64,000 bases of DNA, from the NCBI RefSeq assembly GCF_002153745.1, contig NZ_JOPL01000030.1:1-64000 (forward strand), read 5' to 3'. Shown here one piece after another: positions 17,963-26,862 of the stretch. The translations under genes were made by a program, and so were the position numbers. Every line of letters starts with the position of its first letter. The first letter of the stretch is position 1. The DNA is from Acetobacter sp. DsW_063 (GTDB taxonomy: Bacteria; Pseudomonadota; Alphaproteobacteria; Acetobacterales; Acetobacteraceae). Under the pieces are notes generated by a model. That model ran no database searches. It was not told the DNA's origin and saw only the letters and a list, made by a program, of their open reading frames with translations.

Positions 17963-18739
17963 CGCTGCAGGCCCTTCCTTGTAGGGAACGGTTTCGAGAG
18001 CGTTCACCATACCCTCTGCGTCCGGGTGGGCAGCGACCGCGACAGTTCTGAAGCCGCCAGCTCTCATGATCGCCGCCGTGTTCTCGGAGATCGCGACGCC
18101 AGTCAGATCGGACACCCGTATCTCCGCCAGTTCCAGAGCCCGCATGGTCGCGGCGGCGCTGCGAGCAGAATACGCCATCACGACGTCGATTTTTCCGCGG
18201 TGCAGTGCGTCCGCCACGGGGGCAGGCAGGCCTTCGACGGCAACGGCTGCATACGCCACACGCCTGCGCACCGTGTATCCAGCCGCTCTGAGAGCTCGCG
18301 CCAAAGGCAGACCCTGTGCCTGCCCTGAAAGCAGCAGGAGGGGACCCGCCTCGGGAGTTAGAGTTGCGGCGACAAGCCGGAAAAGATCGCTGGCGTTTCC
18401 GTTCGCGCTGATCGTGGTCTTGAAACCGGCTCGTTCGGCCGTTTGTGCGGTGGCGTCGCCAACGGTGAAGACCTGTGTGGAGGCTGGCAGCGCGGCAGAG
18501 AGAGCGTCCACCGCCTGTCCGCTGGTGAGAATTGCAGCGGCGACGCCCTGTTGCGGTTTCACGCAGCGGGGAGCGATGGCGAGCGCGGGCGCTGCGTATG
18601 GGCGCCAACCGCGTTCGCGGAGGAGCTCCATGGTTTCGGAGAGGCCCGGCTCCGGCCGTGTGACAAGGACGCCGCGATGATCAGCCCGCCGCGCCGTCGC
18701 CTGTTTCGGCGCGCGGTCGCGATCACGGCCATCATTCAT
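17849..18739 (-). CDS. hemD: uroporphyrinogen-III synthase with a foreign C-terminal tail
   Basis: Closes and inverts hydroxymethylbilane to uroporphyrinogen III in heme synthesis. HemD domain over residues about 22-255 (VLVTRPEPGLSETMELL, LTSGQAVDALSA, FTVGDATAQTAERAG, VMAYSARSAAATM, GVAISENTAAIM). From about residue 260 the protein is read from the inserted IS481 remnant in another frame, adding some 37 unrelated residues (SKPSMGSRLTN...KSRD). The catalytic domain appears complete, so it is probably still active, and the pathway is essential. It overlaps hemC by four bases. Confidence 0.88.
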   Translation of the reverse strand: MNDGRDRDRAPKQATARRADHRGVLVTRPEPGLSETMELLRERGWRPYAAPALAIAPRCVKPQQGVAAAILTSGQAVDALSAALPASTQVFTVGDATAQTAERAGFKTTISANGNASDLFRLVAATLTPEAGPLLLLSGQAQGLPLARALRAAGYTVRRRVAYAAVAVEGLPAPVADALHRGKIDVVMAYSARSAAATMRALELAEIRVSDLTGVAISENTAAIMRAGGFRTVAVAAHPDAEGMVNALETVPYKEGPAAGEGSKPSMGSRLTNIAAKSGLQSQKNSSSIQPIKSRD

Positions 18740-19803
18740 TCGGTAAAGATGTGAGCGGGGCTGTCCGCGCGAAGGCTGCGGGCGAGTTCACGCCCGAGAC
18801 GTTCCGCGTCGGCGGGAGCGCCGGAAGTCTCGCGGCGCAGCAGAAACGTGCCGTCCTCCGAGGCGACGAGTCCGGTCAGATGCAGCGTCGCCTTTCCGCC
18901 CGCAGGGGCGGGGAGCAGGCGTGCGAATCCGCCGATCGGCGTGCGGCAGGATCCGTCCAGTTCCGCAAGCAGGGCGCGCTCCGCCGTGGAGACGGCGCGC
19001 GCCTCGTAATCCTCGATGGCGGCGAGAAGCTCGCGAAGCTCGATGTCGCTCTCGCGCACCGTGACGCCAACTATGCCTTGCCCGGCGGAAGGCACCATCA
19101 CGTCGGGCTCCAGCACGACCGACGCACGATCCTCCATCCCCAGCCGGCGTAGGCCGGCAAGAGCCAGAAGCGTTGCGTCGCATTGCCGCGCGGCGAGTTT
19201 GTCGAGGCGCGTCTGAACGTTGCCGCGCAGCAGTCCGAACCGCAGGTCGGGGCGGACATGAAGCATCTGCGCCTGCCTGCGGACCGAGGCGCAACCGATC
19301 AGGGCGCCGTGCGGAAGCGCGGAATACGGGTCGTTCGGATCCGCAGGCGTAAGGCCAGGACCGAGGATCAGGGCGTCGCGCGCGTCTTCGCGCCGCATGG
19401 TGCAGGCCAGAACCAGCCCACCCGGCAGGGTCGTTTCGAGGTCCTTCAGGCTGTGTACCGCGAAGTCGATGCGGCCGTCCTGCAACGCCTCATGAATCTC
19501 TTTGGCGAACAGACCCTTGCCGCCGATTTCCGCCAGCGCTCGGTTCTGAACCTGATCGCCGGTCGTGTTGATCTGGTGTTCCTGAAACGCGTTCATGTCG
19601 CGCAGGACCGGGCAGAAGCGCGTCAGGCGCGTAAGGAAGGCGCGGGTCTGCCACAGCGCGAGCGGCGATCCCCTCGTGCCGACGCGGAGCGGCAGCAACC
19701 GTCGGTGATGCGTCACCACGGTCTTCTGGCGTGCGGCGGCCTCGGCGGCTACTTTTTGCAGCGCCGGGCTAAGGGCGGTATCGGACGGCTGTGCGGGAAC
19801 CAT
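18736..19803 (-). CDS. hemC: hydroxymethylbilane synthase (porphobilinogen deaminase)
   Basis: Polymerises four porphobilinogens into hydroxymethylbilane. Family segments: LRVGTRGSPLALWQT, GGKGLFAKEIHEAL, FAVHSLKDLETTLP, SVRRQAQ and GNVQTRLDKL. The cofactor-carrying cysteine is in LDGSCRTPIG. The protein has about 38 extra N-terminal residues before the conserved start, so a later start is possible. Directly coupled to hemD and divergent from tsaD, with 42 bases between the two starts. Confidence 0.95.
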   Translation of the reverse strand: MVPAQPSDTALSPALQKVAAEAAARQKTVVTHHRRLLPLRVGTRGSPLALWQTRAFLTRLTRFCPVLRDMNAFQEHQINTTGDQVQNRALAEIGGKGLFAKEIHEALQDGRIDFAVHSLKDLETTLPGGLVLACTMRREDARDALILGPGLTPADPNDPYSALPHGALIGCASVRRQAQMLHVRPDLRFGLLRGNVQTRLDKLAARQCDATLLALAGLRRLGMEDRASVVLEPDVMVPSAGQGIVGVTVRESDIELRELLAAIEDYEARAVSTAERALLAELDGSCRTPIGGFARLLPAPAGGKATLHLTGLVASEDGTFLLRRETSGAPADAERLGRELARSLRADSPAHIFTE

Positions 19804-19845
19804 AGTGGGGTGTTTATTACCGCCGTCGCGCTAAGGAAAGGTGAC

Positions 19846-20976
19846 GTGAGCCTGAAAAGCCTCGATTTTAACGTTCATCCTCATGATAAGCGTTCTGCGC
19901 AGACTGTGCAGCTCGTCGGGCCGCTGCTCGCTATCGAGTCGTCCTGCGACGAAACTGCCTGCGCGATCCTCGCGCCGGATGGCTCGGTGCTGGCTCAACG
20001 GCTGGTGTCGCAGGACGCCCACGCCGAATTCGGCGGGGTGGTTCCAGAGATCGCCGCCCGCGCGCATCTGGCGCTTCTGCCTGATCTGGCCAGACGGACC
20101 TTGCAGGATGCGACTCTTTCGCCTGCCGATGTGGCGGCCGTCGCGGCAAGCGTTGGGCCGGGGTTGATCGGCGGGCTGGTCGTGGGGACGAACTTCGCCA
20201 AGGGGCTCGCCATCGCATTGGACAGGCCGTTCATCGCCGTGAACCATATCGAAGCCCATGCGCTCTCGGCGCGGCTGCCCGGCGTCGTGCAGGGGGGCGC
20301 GGCGTTTCCCTTCCTGCTGCTGCTGGCGTCTGGCGGGCATTGCCAGTGCCTCGCCGTCGAAGGCGTCGGACGATACCGCAGGCTGGGCGGGACGATCGAC
20401 GACGCGGCGGGGGAGGCGTTCGACAAGGTTGCGAAGATGCTTGGTCTCGGCTGGCCCGGTGGTCCGGCATTGGAGAAACTCGCCAGCGAGGGTGACCCGA
20501 AAGCGTTCGCATTGCCCCGCCCGTTAAAGGGACGGGAAGGGTGCGACTTCTCGTTTTCGGGCCTGAAAACCGCGATCGCGCGCCAGATTGCGCCTTATGG
20601 CTCGGAGCCCCTGCCGCGAACTGTCGCCGCCGATTTGGCCGCAAGCTTTCAGCAAGCGGTGTCGGATGTCGTCGCCGATCGCGTGTCCAACGCCCTAGCG
20701 ATGATGGACGGGCCGACATTGCTCGTCGCGGCGGGAGGGGTGGCGGCGAACAAAACCCTGCGGGCGCGGCTGACGGATGTGGCGGAGCGGCATGGACTAC
20801 GCTTCGCAGCGCCGCCGTTGTCCCTGTGCACCGACAACGCCGTGATGGTCGGTTGGGCCGCCCTGGAGACATGCGCTGAGGCCGCGCGTCTGGGTTTGCC
20901 GACGCTCGACGATATGGGGTTCAGGCCAAGGCCGCGTTGGCCTCTCACGGAGATGGCGGCGCGTTTCGAGGTCTGA
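19846..20976 (+). CDS. tsaD: tRNA N6-adenosine threonylcarbamoyltransferase
   Basis: Transfers threonylcarbamoyl to A37 of ANN-decoding tRNAs, with TsaB/TsaE/TsaC encoded elsewhere. ASKHA fold: LLAIESSCDETACAIL, the metal-binding histidines in VNHIEAHALSARL, LLASGGHCQCL, DFSFSGLKTAI and the C-terminal LCTDNAVMVGWA. The chosen start is GTG at 19846 with AAGGAAAGG before it, giving 376 residues. A longer in-frame extension back to 19183 runs antisense through hemC and is not real. Divergent from hemC. Confidence 0.94.
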   Translation: MSLKSLDFNVHPHDKRSAQTVQLVGPLLAIESSCDETACAILAPDGSVLAQRLVSQDAHAEFGGVVPEIAARAHLALLPDLARRTLQDATLSPADVAAVAASVGPGLIGGLVVGTNFAKGLAIALDRPFIAVNHIEAHALSARLPGVVQGGAAFPFLLLLASGGHCQCLAVEGVGRYRRLGGTIDDAAGEAFDKVAKMLGLGWPGGPALEKLASEGDPKAFALPRPLKGREGCDFSFSGLKTAIARQIAPYGSEPLPRTVAADLAASFQQAVSDVVADRVSNALAMMDGPTLLVAAGGVAANKTLRARLTDVAERHGLRFAAPPLSLCTDNAVMVGWAALETCAEAARLGLPTLDDMGFRPRPRWPLTEMAARFEV

Positions 20977-21053
20977 CAGGTCGGCGAGCCAGAAGCGTTT
21001 GTCGCCGTCCGGCGCTGTGCTATTGGCGTCCGGTCGGAGGTCTCTGAAACATT

Positions 21054-22247
21054 ATGATGAAAAACCGAATTCTGAGTGGCGCCCGGGTCGCGATCGCGAT
21101 GCTGGGCGGTTGTGGTCTGACCGTCGCCCATGCGCAGACGGCCCCAGTTCCTGCGCCAGTGCAAAGCGCCGTGCAGACGATCCCCGGCATGCCGCCGGTC
21201 ATCGACCCGCATAACATTTATTCCGAGACGCGCCCGAGCAATATTGCGCCGGAGGTGGCCAAAGACCTGCCGCGCATTTACGTGCCGAACCTGCGTTCAG
21301 CCGACGTGTCGGTGATCGACCCCGCGACCATGACGGTCGTCGACCGCTTTCCTGTCGGCAAGAGCCCGCAGCACGTCGTCCCATCCTGGGATCTGCGCAC
21401 GCTTTGGGTCACGAACAACGCCGAAGGCACCACCAACGGAAGCCTGACGCCCATCGACCCGCGCACCGGCAAGCCGGGGCAGGCAATCCCGGTCGACGAT
21501 CCCTACAACATGTATTTCACACCGGACGGCAAGGAAGCCATCGTGGTGGCGGAGGCCCGCAAACGCCTCGACTTCCGTGATCCGCATACGATGGAATTGC
21601 ACACCTCGGTCGAGACGCCGGAGTGCAAGGGCGTCAACCACGCTGAATTCTCGATCGATGGCCGCTACGCCATCTTCACCTGCGAATTCGGCGGGATGCT
21701 GGCTAAGGTGGATACGGTCAACCACAAGCTGATCGGGTATCTGAAGCTGACTGGCGGCGGGATGCCTCAGGACATTCTGGCCTCGCCGGACGCCAAGACG
21801 TTCTATGTCGCCGACATGCACGCCGACGGCGTTTTCACCGTCGACGGCGACACCTTTACGCAGACCGGCTTCATCCATACCGGCGTGGGCACGCACGGCA
21901 TCTATCCCAGCCGCGACGGCAAGTTCATGTATGTGGCCAACCGCGGATCGCACAAGATTCATGGCCCGCCGCACAGCAAGGACGGCAATGTGTCGGTCAT
22001 CGACTTCGCGACTAATCAGGTGGTGAAGACCTGGCCGATCCCCGGCGGCGGCAGCCCGGACATGGGCAACGTCAGCGCCGACGGAAAGTTGTTGTGGCTG
22101 TCGGGACGCTTTGACGACGTGGTTTACGCCATCGACACGGACACCGGCGCCATGAAGATCATTCCTGTGGGGGCTGAGCCGCACGGGCTGACGGTATGGC
22201 CGCAGCCGGGGCGCTACTCGATCGGGCATACTGGCATTCTTCGCTAA
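21054..22247 (+). CDS. secreted YncE-like beta-propeller protein
   Basis: 397-residue exported protein: signal peptide (1-27, ending AHAQ), then repeated blades of the YVTN/YncE type (YVPNLRSADVSVIDPATM, WVTNNAEGT, FYVADMHADGVF, YVANRGSHKIHG, GNVSVIDFATNQVV, WLSGRFDDVVYAIDT). Such propellers bind ligands or partners in the periplasm; the role here is unknown. Two neighbouring ATGs (21054, 21057) are possible. No operon partner: it sits 77 bases after tsaD and is followed by a strong hairpin. Confidence 0.85.
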   Translation: MMKNRILSGARVAIAMLGGCGLTVAHAQTAPVPAPVQSAVQTIPGMPPVIDPHNIYSETRPSNIAPEVAKDLPRIYVPNLRSADVSVIDPATMTVVDRFPVGKSPQHVVPSWDLRTLWVTNNAEGTTNGSLTPIDPRTGKPGQAIPVDDPYNMYFTPDGKEAIVVAEARKRLDFRDPHTMELHTSVETPECKGVNHAEFSIDGRYAIFTCEFGGMLAKVDTVNHKLIGYLKLTGGGMPQDILASPDAKTFYVADMHADGVFTVDGDTFTQTGFIHTGVGTHGIYPSRDGKFMYVANRGSHKIHGPPHSKDGNVSVIDFATNQVVKTWPIPGGGSPDMGNVSADGKLLWLSGRFDDVVYAIDTDTGAMKIIPVGAEPHGLTVWPQPGRYSIGHTGILR

Positions 22248-22260
22248 GAAATCGAGATAA

Positions 22261-22292
22261 GTATACGTCCGGTTGTCTTGCCGGGCGTATAC
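22261..22292 (+). terminator. hairpin after the beta-propeller gene
   Basis: A 12-bp stem (GTATACGTCCGG / CCGGGCGTATAC, one G-U pair) begins 13 bases after the stop codon. No strong T-tract follows. It marks the boundary between normal-GC DNA and the AT-rich island. Confidence 0.5.
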
Positions 22293-22438
22293 TCAATGTG
22301 GCCCAAGCATAATTAGATGCCTTCAGTTGAATTTTGTATCTGGATTCTCTTTTTTATTGAGAAGTTAAAAATCTCATGGACGGCGATTGGCTGCTCATTT
22401 ATTGATATATAGATTGTATCTAGAGATGGGTATTTGTT

Positions 22439-23551
22439 GTGAGCGCATTATCGTCAGGTTTTGTTGATACTGATTGGTCAAATCAAAGCAATGTCGATAG
22501 GCTTACTGAAGTTTTATCTAGGGCAAAAAAAATTGTAGGCCCTGCCGCATCTGCGCAGTTGGACGCTCTCATGTCTCGCGGGAATTTAGAGGTGATGACT
22601 GCGTTTCTAGTAGGTTACATAGGTCTGCATTTTATCGGGGTCGGTGCGTTTGCTGACGTCGTGATGGGAGTGTCTGGTTGGGTAATGATGGGTGCCGCCA
22701 TCTTTACGGGGCTGGATCAACTTTATAAATTCGCTTATCTAACCTTAAGAGGGCGAACGGATCGTGATTTAAATGACGCCGCCAGATCGTTGGCGGATGC
22801 AATTGTCACGCTTGGATTGACTGCAGTTTTAAATTTTTTGGGTGGAAAAATCGCGCGCCGGGGCAAAGTATCTGATGCGTTTTCTGGTAAAACAGAAAAA
22901 TACAAGTCATATAAAGAATATTTGTCACGAAAAATAGATAAAGATGGAAATAAGCCGCCAAAAACTACCTATTTATCTTCAAAGTCGGATTTGGACCGCC
23001 ATAATTGGCAACCTAATGTATATGGTCAATGCGATTTTTTGGGAAATATTACAGTAACTGAAATAAAGCCACAAATAAATATGGCCACAGGTCGGTACAT
23101 GATCGACAGAAGGGGGGATTTTTTGTATGAGAGAAGGCCGTATGAAGATATAAAACGTACTTATTTTCACGAAAAATTACATAGAGCGTTGACCCCTAAA
23201 ACGGATTTTTTGCGAAACTACAGAGTTACCAACAAAGCTTACTACTATAACGTAAGTTCTCTTGCTAGATACATAGAAGAAGCGCTCGCTCAAGGTTACG
23301 GTCACATGAAAGTCGACGGCTTTTCATGGAATTCTATAAAAAATGGTTTGATTTTTCCTGTAAAAAACGGATACGTGTCGTGGACTCAAAAAAGTTCGGA
23401 TGCAAGAGGCGAGTTGAGGGGGCTTGGTGTTGTTCCCGAAGCGGGGCACCTTCTATACCAATCATATTTTAAAGGGGTCCTGTTTGATATTTTTTTCTAC
23501 CCGGCGACACCCAAAGATAGTGACGAACTGATAGTGCTCGGAAATCATTAA
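22439..23551 (+). CDS. toxin-like protein with HExxH motif and membrane segments
   Basis: 370-residue protein in strongly AT-rich DNA. The N-terminal half is hydrophobic, with likely membrane segments at about 52-76, 76-92 and 119-135. The C-terminal half is hydrophilic and contains HEKLH at 244-248, a zinc-metalloprotease-type HExxH, with glutamates at 280-281 (YIEEALAQ) about 32 residues on, a spacing seen in gluzincin-like enzymes. No family is confidently recognised. The layout (membrane-entry region, then a putative enzymatic end) and the short gene that follows without a gap suggest an interbacterial effector. GTG start with only a weak ribosome site. Confidence 0.72.
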   Translation: MSALSSGFVDTDWSNQSNVDRLTEVLSRAKKIVGPAASAQLDALMSRGNLEVMTAFLVGYIGLHFIGVGAFADVVMGVSGWVMMGAAIFTGLDQLYKFAYLTLRGRTDRDLNDAARSLADAIVTLGLTAVLNFLGGKIARRGKVSDAFSGKTEKYKSYKEYLSRKIDKDGNKPPKTTYLSSKSDLDRHNWQPNVYGQCDFLGNITVTEIKPQINMATGRYMIDRRGDFLYERRPYEDIKRTYFHEKLHRALTPKTDFLRNYRVTNKAYYYNVSSLARYIEEALAQGYGHMKVDGFSWNSIKNGLIFPVKNGYVSWTQKSSDARGELRGLGVVPEAGHLLYQSYFKGVLFDIFFYPATPKDSDELIVLGNH

Positions 23552-23881
23552 GTGATGTTAAAAAAAATCTTTTATCGCTTTAAAGACAAATTTTTTGGTA
23601 AAAAAATCTCGTATATAACGAAATTATCGAAGGACGATGCTTTATTGATTGCACAAAATTGGGTTGACCCAAATACTGGCGATCGAATTTTTACGAACGA
23701 AACACCGATGTTGATTGTGGAATTGGTGTACAATGAAGAAAAAAAAGCTTTCTGGTCCGCCTATCAACTTGTTTATGATGCGAACCTGCGGTTGTATATT
23801 GATGATGAAACCGGAGATGTGAGTGTATCTGGTTCCGATTATATACCAATGTCAAAACGGGAATATGTTGAGGATAATTAA
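23552..23881 (+). CDS. immunity-like small protein following the toxin-like gene
   Basis: 109-residue protein whose GTG start (ATG three bases later) follows the toxin-like stop codon with no gap, so the two are translationally coupled. It is AT-rich like its partner and unlike the flanks. A short lysine-rich N-terminus is followed by a mixed alpha/beta-looking domain (DDALLIAQNWVDP, MLIVELVYNEEKKAFW, LYIDDETGDVSV) with an acidic C-terminus. No family recognised. Place, size and composition fit an immunity protein; function not shown. Confidence 0.7.
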   Translation: MMLKKIFYRFKDKFFGKKISYITKLSKDDALLIAQNWVDPNTGDRIFTNETPMLIVELVYNEEKKAFWSAYQLVYDANLRLYIDDETGDVSVSGSDYIPMSKREYVEDN

Positions 23882-24034
23882 TTGGTAATATTCATTATTT
23901 ATTGTGCAGATAAATGCAGCGAAAGATAATGAACCGACGCACTCAACCCTGGATTTTGACGCCTCCTCCGCCCCTTGGGTCTTAACACGCTCTCCCATAC
24001 ACTCGCGGTTTCAGTGTGTTTTGGGAGCGTGAGT

Positions 24035-25699
24035 GTGCTTAAAACGATGCAGTCAATTGGCGGAACGAGCATAGGTTCTTTCGCTAGGAGCCTCTTTGCC
24101 TCGACTTTCCTACTCTCTGGCACGGCCTTGGCTGCTGATGGGGATAAGTCCGTCAAGGTTGCTGCGGAAACCGTGCATCCTTCGGACGACGCCTTCTCCT
24201 TCAAACCCCAGCAGAAAGTGACCGAAGGCAGCGTCACCATTCGCGGCCAGCCCGTAGCCTATCAGGCCGTGGCGGGCACGCTGATCGTTCATCCCAAAGG
24301 CTATGACGACGCAGCGCCGGAACGGACGACGAAGCCCGAAGAGCTTCCCGTCGCGTCGATGTTCTACGTGGCTTATTTCAAGAAGGGCGTTCCTGCGGCG
24401 TCCCGTCCGATCACCTTCGTCTATAACGGCGGTCCCGGTTCTGCGACGGTCTGGCTGCATATGGGCGCGTTCGGGCCGAAACGTATCCAGACGGCGGATG
24501 ACACGCATACGCCCGCAGCGCCTTACAAGTTGATCGACAACGACGACAGTCTGCTGGACGTGACGGATCTGGTGTTCATCGACGCGCCGGGTACGGGGTT
24601 CGGACGCCTCGGCGGCAAGGACAAGGAGAAGGCGTTTTACGGCACTGACCCGGATGCGCGCGCCTTCACCGATTTTATCGCGCAGTTCCTGGGGCGCTAT
24701 AATCGCTACAACTCGCCGAAATTCCTGTTCGGCGAGAGCTATGGCACGACGCGTTCCGCTATCGTCGCGAACATGCTGGCTCAGGACAAGAGCATTGACC
24801 TGAACGGCGTAATGCTGCTGTCGCAGATCCTGAACTACGACAACACGATCGATCGTCCGCAGGCCAATCCGGGCATGGACCTGCCCTACATTCTCGCGCT
24901 GCCGAGTTTCGCCGCGACGGCTTGGTATCACAAGAAGCTGTCGCCGATGCCTGCGGACCTGCCGACGTTCCTGAAGGAAGTCGAGCATTTCGCGACGGGC
25001 GATTACACGTCAGCGTTGCAGCAGGGGACGGCGCTGCCGGAAGCTGCGTTCAATACGATTGCAGAGAAGCTGCATGGCTACACGGGTTTGCCGGTCGATT
25101 ATATCAAGCGCGCCAACCTGCGCGTGAACGGCGGCGAGTTCGAAAAGACATTGCTTGGGGCTGACGACAGCGACACCGGACGTTTGGATAGCCGCTTCTC
25201 CGGCTACGCCATCGACCCGCTCTCGCAGACGCCGTCTTATGATCCGATGGGTTCGGCGCTGGGCTCGGCCTATCTGTCGGCGTTCAACGATTACGCGCGG
25301 ACGACGCTGCATTACGGTGGGGACGATCCGACAGGTCCGTATCAGGAGTACAAGCCCAGCGCGCATTCGATATCGATCTGGTCGTTCCATCACGAGCAGC
25401 CCGACATGCCGTCTTCGAAACGCGGCGTGCCGAACGTTCTGCCGGATCTGGCGATGGCGATGAAGACCAATCCCAGCCTGAAAGTGCAGCTCAATCAGGG
25501 GTATTTCGATCTCGGCACGCCGTATTTCGAGGGTGTTTACGAGATGAGCCATCTGCCTATCCCACGTGCGCTGGCGGGTAACATTGAAATCCACCAATAC
25601 ATGTCGGGGCATATGGTTTACACGCACGCGCCTGCGTTAAAAGAGTTGCATGACAAAGCCGCAGCGTTTATCCGACGCAACGACAACCTGCCGCACTGA
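24035..25699 (+). CDS. secreted serine carboxypeptidase (peptidase S10)
   Basis: Exported S10-family carboxypeptidase-like protein of about 554 residues. Signal peptide ends near TALAAD. Oxyanion/substrate segment VYNGGPGSATVWLHMG, nucleophile Ser in FGESYGTTRS, catalytic Asp in GYFDLGTPYF and His in YMSGHMVYTH. The chosen start is GTG 24035, 8 bases after GGGAG; ATG 24047 and upstream starts are possible. S10 enzymes are commoner in eukaryotes but occur in several proteobacteria. It probably trims peptides in the periplasm. Confidence 0.9.
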   Translation: MLKTMQSIGGTSIGSFARSLFASTFLLSGTALAADGDKSVKVAAETVHPSDDAFSFKPQQKVTEGSVTIRGQPVAYQAVAGTLIVHPKGYDDAAPERTTKPEELPVASMFYVAYFKKGVPAASRPITFVYNGGPGSATVWLHMGAFGPKRIQTADDTHTPAAPYKLIDNDDSLLDVTDLVFIDAPGTGFGRLGGKDKEKAFYGTDPDARAFTDFIAQFLGRYNRYNSPKFLFGESYGTTRSAIVANMLAQDKSIDLNGVMLLSQILNYDNTIDRPQANPGMDLPYILALPSFAATAWYHKKLSPMPADLPTFLKEVEHFATGDYTSALQQGTALPEAAFNTIAEKLHGYTGLPVDYIKRANLRVNGGEFEKTLLGADDSDTGRLDSRFSGYAIDPLSQTPSYDPMGSALGSAYLSAFNDYARTTLHYGGDDPTGPYQEYKPSAHSISIWSFHHEQPDMPSSKRGVPNVLPDLAMAMKTNPSLKVQLNQGYFDLGTPYFEGVYEMSHLPIPRALAGNIEIHQYMSGHMVYTHAPALKELHDKAAAFIRRNDNLPH

Positions 25700-25953
25700 A
25701 GAAAGTCCGGACGGGAAGGGCGCTGACGCCAAAGCCAGACGGCGGCGCGCCTTTTTGGGCGTCTGTCCTGCTCTTCGCGCGGGGCGGCGTCCGGAAAATG
25801 GAGCTGGCGCAGGTGGGGGCTTGCCCGTAAAACCACCAGCCACATTCGACTGCCACCCCGGCGAAACGCGTGTCGGGCGGGGACGCGCGTTGCGTTGCCG
25901 GCCCGGTGTCATGAACGCGGTAATTTCGCCTCAACCCGGGAGAGTTCCGGTTC

Positions 25954-26832
25954 ATGTCCGAAACGCTGACACGCCTCGCCGCCGATCTGGCCCCCTCCGG
26001 CATTGTTCCGGTCGACGGGCATGAAGGCCTCTGGCATCTGCCGGAGCCCACGAAAGAATACGCGCATCTGTACCCGGCGAAGGTGCTGACGGTTCATCAC
26101 TGGACCGACCGGCTGTTCAGCTTCACGACGACCCGCGACCCGGCCTTGCGCTTCGAGAACGGGCAGTTCGCGATGATAGGCATCGAGGTGGACGGCAAGC
26201 CGTTGCTGCGCGCCTACTCCATCGCCTCCGCGAACTACGAAGACCACCTGGAGTTCCTCTCCATAGCCGTGCCTGATGGCCCGCTGACCTCGCGCCTGCG
26301 CCACGTGAAGGTGGGCGACACAGTTCTGATCGGACGCAAGCCGGTCGGCACCCTTCTGCTGGATAACCTGCGCCCGGGCCGGAATCTGTATTTCCTGTCG
26401 ACGGGAACTGGCCTTGCGCCCTTCATGAGCCTGATCAAGGACCCGGAGTGCTACGAGCGTTACGAGAACGTCGTGCTTAGCCACACCGTTCGTATCTCCG
26501 GTGAATTGGCTTACGCGAACCATATCCGCCACGAACTGCCGCAGCACGAGTTTCTGGGCGAGGACGTCGCGAAGAAGCTCCGTTACTACCCGGCCGTTAC
26601 GCGTGAGGCGTTCGCCGTCACCGACCGTATCACCACGCTGATCGAAAGCGGCAAGATTTTCGCGGACCTTGGCATTCCCGAAATCGACCCCGAGCATGAC
26701 CGCGTGATGATCTGCGGCTCGCCGGAGATGCTTGCTGACACTGAGAAGCTGCTGGAGGCCCGTGGCTTTGACGAGGGTAACAATTCCCGTCCCGGCGCCT
26801 ATGTGGTTGAGAAAGCGTTCGCCGAACGCTGA
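25954..26832 (+). CDS. fpr: ferredoxin/flavodoxin-NADP reductase
   Basis: FAD enzyme exchanging electrons between NADPH and ferredoxin or flavodoxin. FAD-binding motif RAYSIAS, pyrophosphate segment GPLTSRLRHVKVGD, NADPH-binding STGTGLAPFMSL and MICGSPEML, with a C-terminal extension ending VEKAFAER as in bacterial FNRs. The N-terminal 30 residues are an extra segment before the beta-barrel domain. Followed 30 bases later by gor; the two may be co-transcribed as redox genes. Confidence 0.93.
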   Translation: MSETLTRLAADLAPSGIVPVDGHEGLWHLPEPTKEYAHLYPAKVLTVHHWTDRLFSFTTTRDPALRFENGQFAMIGIEVDGKPLLRAYSIASANYEDHLEFLSIAVPDGPLTSRLRHVKVGDTVLIGRKPVGTLLLDNLRPGRNLYFLSTGTGLAPFMSLIKDPECYERYENVVLSHTVRISGELAYANHIRHELPQHEFLGEDVAKKLRYYPAVTREAFAVTDRITTLIESGKIFADLGIPEIDPEHDRVMICGSPEMLADTEKLLEARGFDEGNNSRPGAYVVEKAFAER

Positions 26833-26862
26833 TCGATCAACACCGCCTCCGGAGCCTGTCTT

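Noticed and set aside
17814-18608. Alternative minus-strand frame across hemD as one gene
   Set aside because: Only its last 40 codons look real (IS481 tail); the rest is a shadow of hemD.
19183-19845. In-frame upstream extension of tsaD
   Set aside because: It runs antisense through hemC and shows no TsaD homology; a GTG with a ribosome site at 19846 fits the family start.
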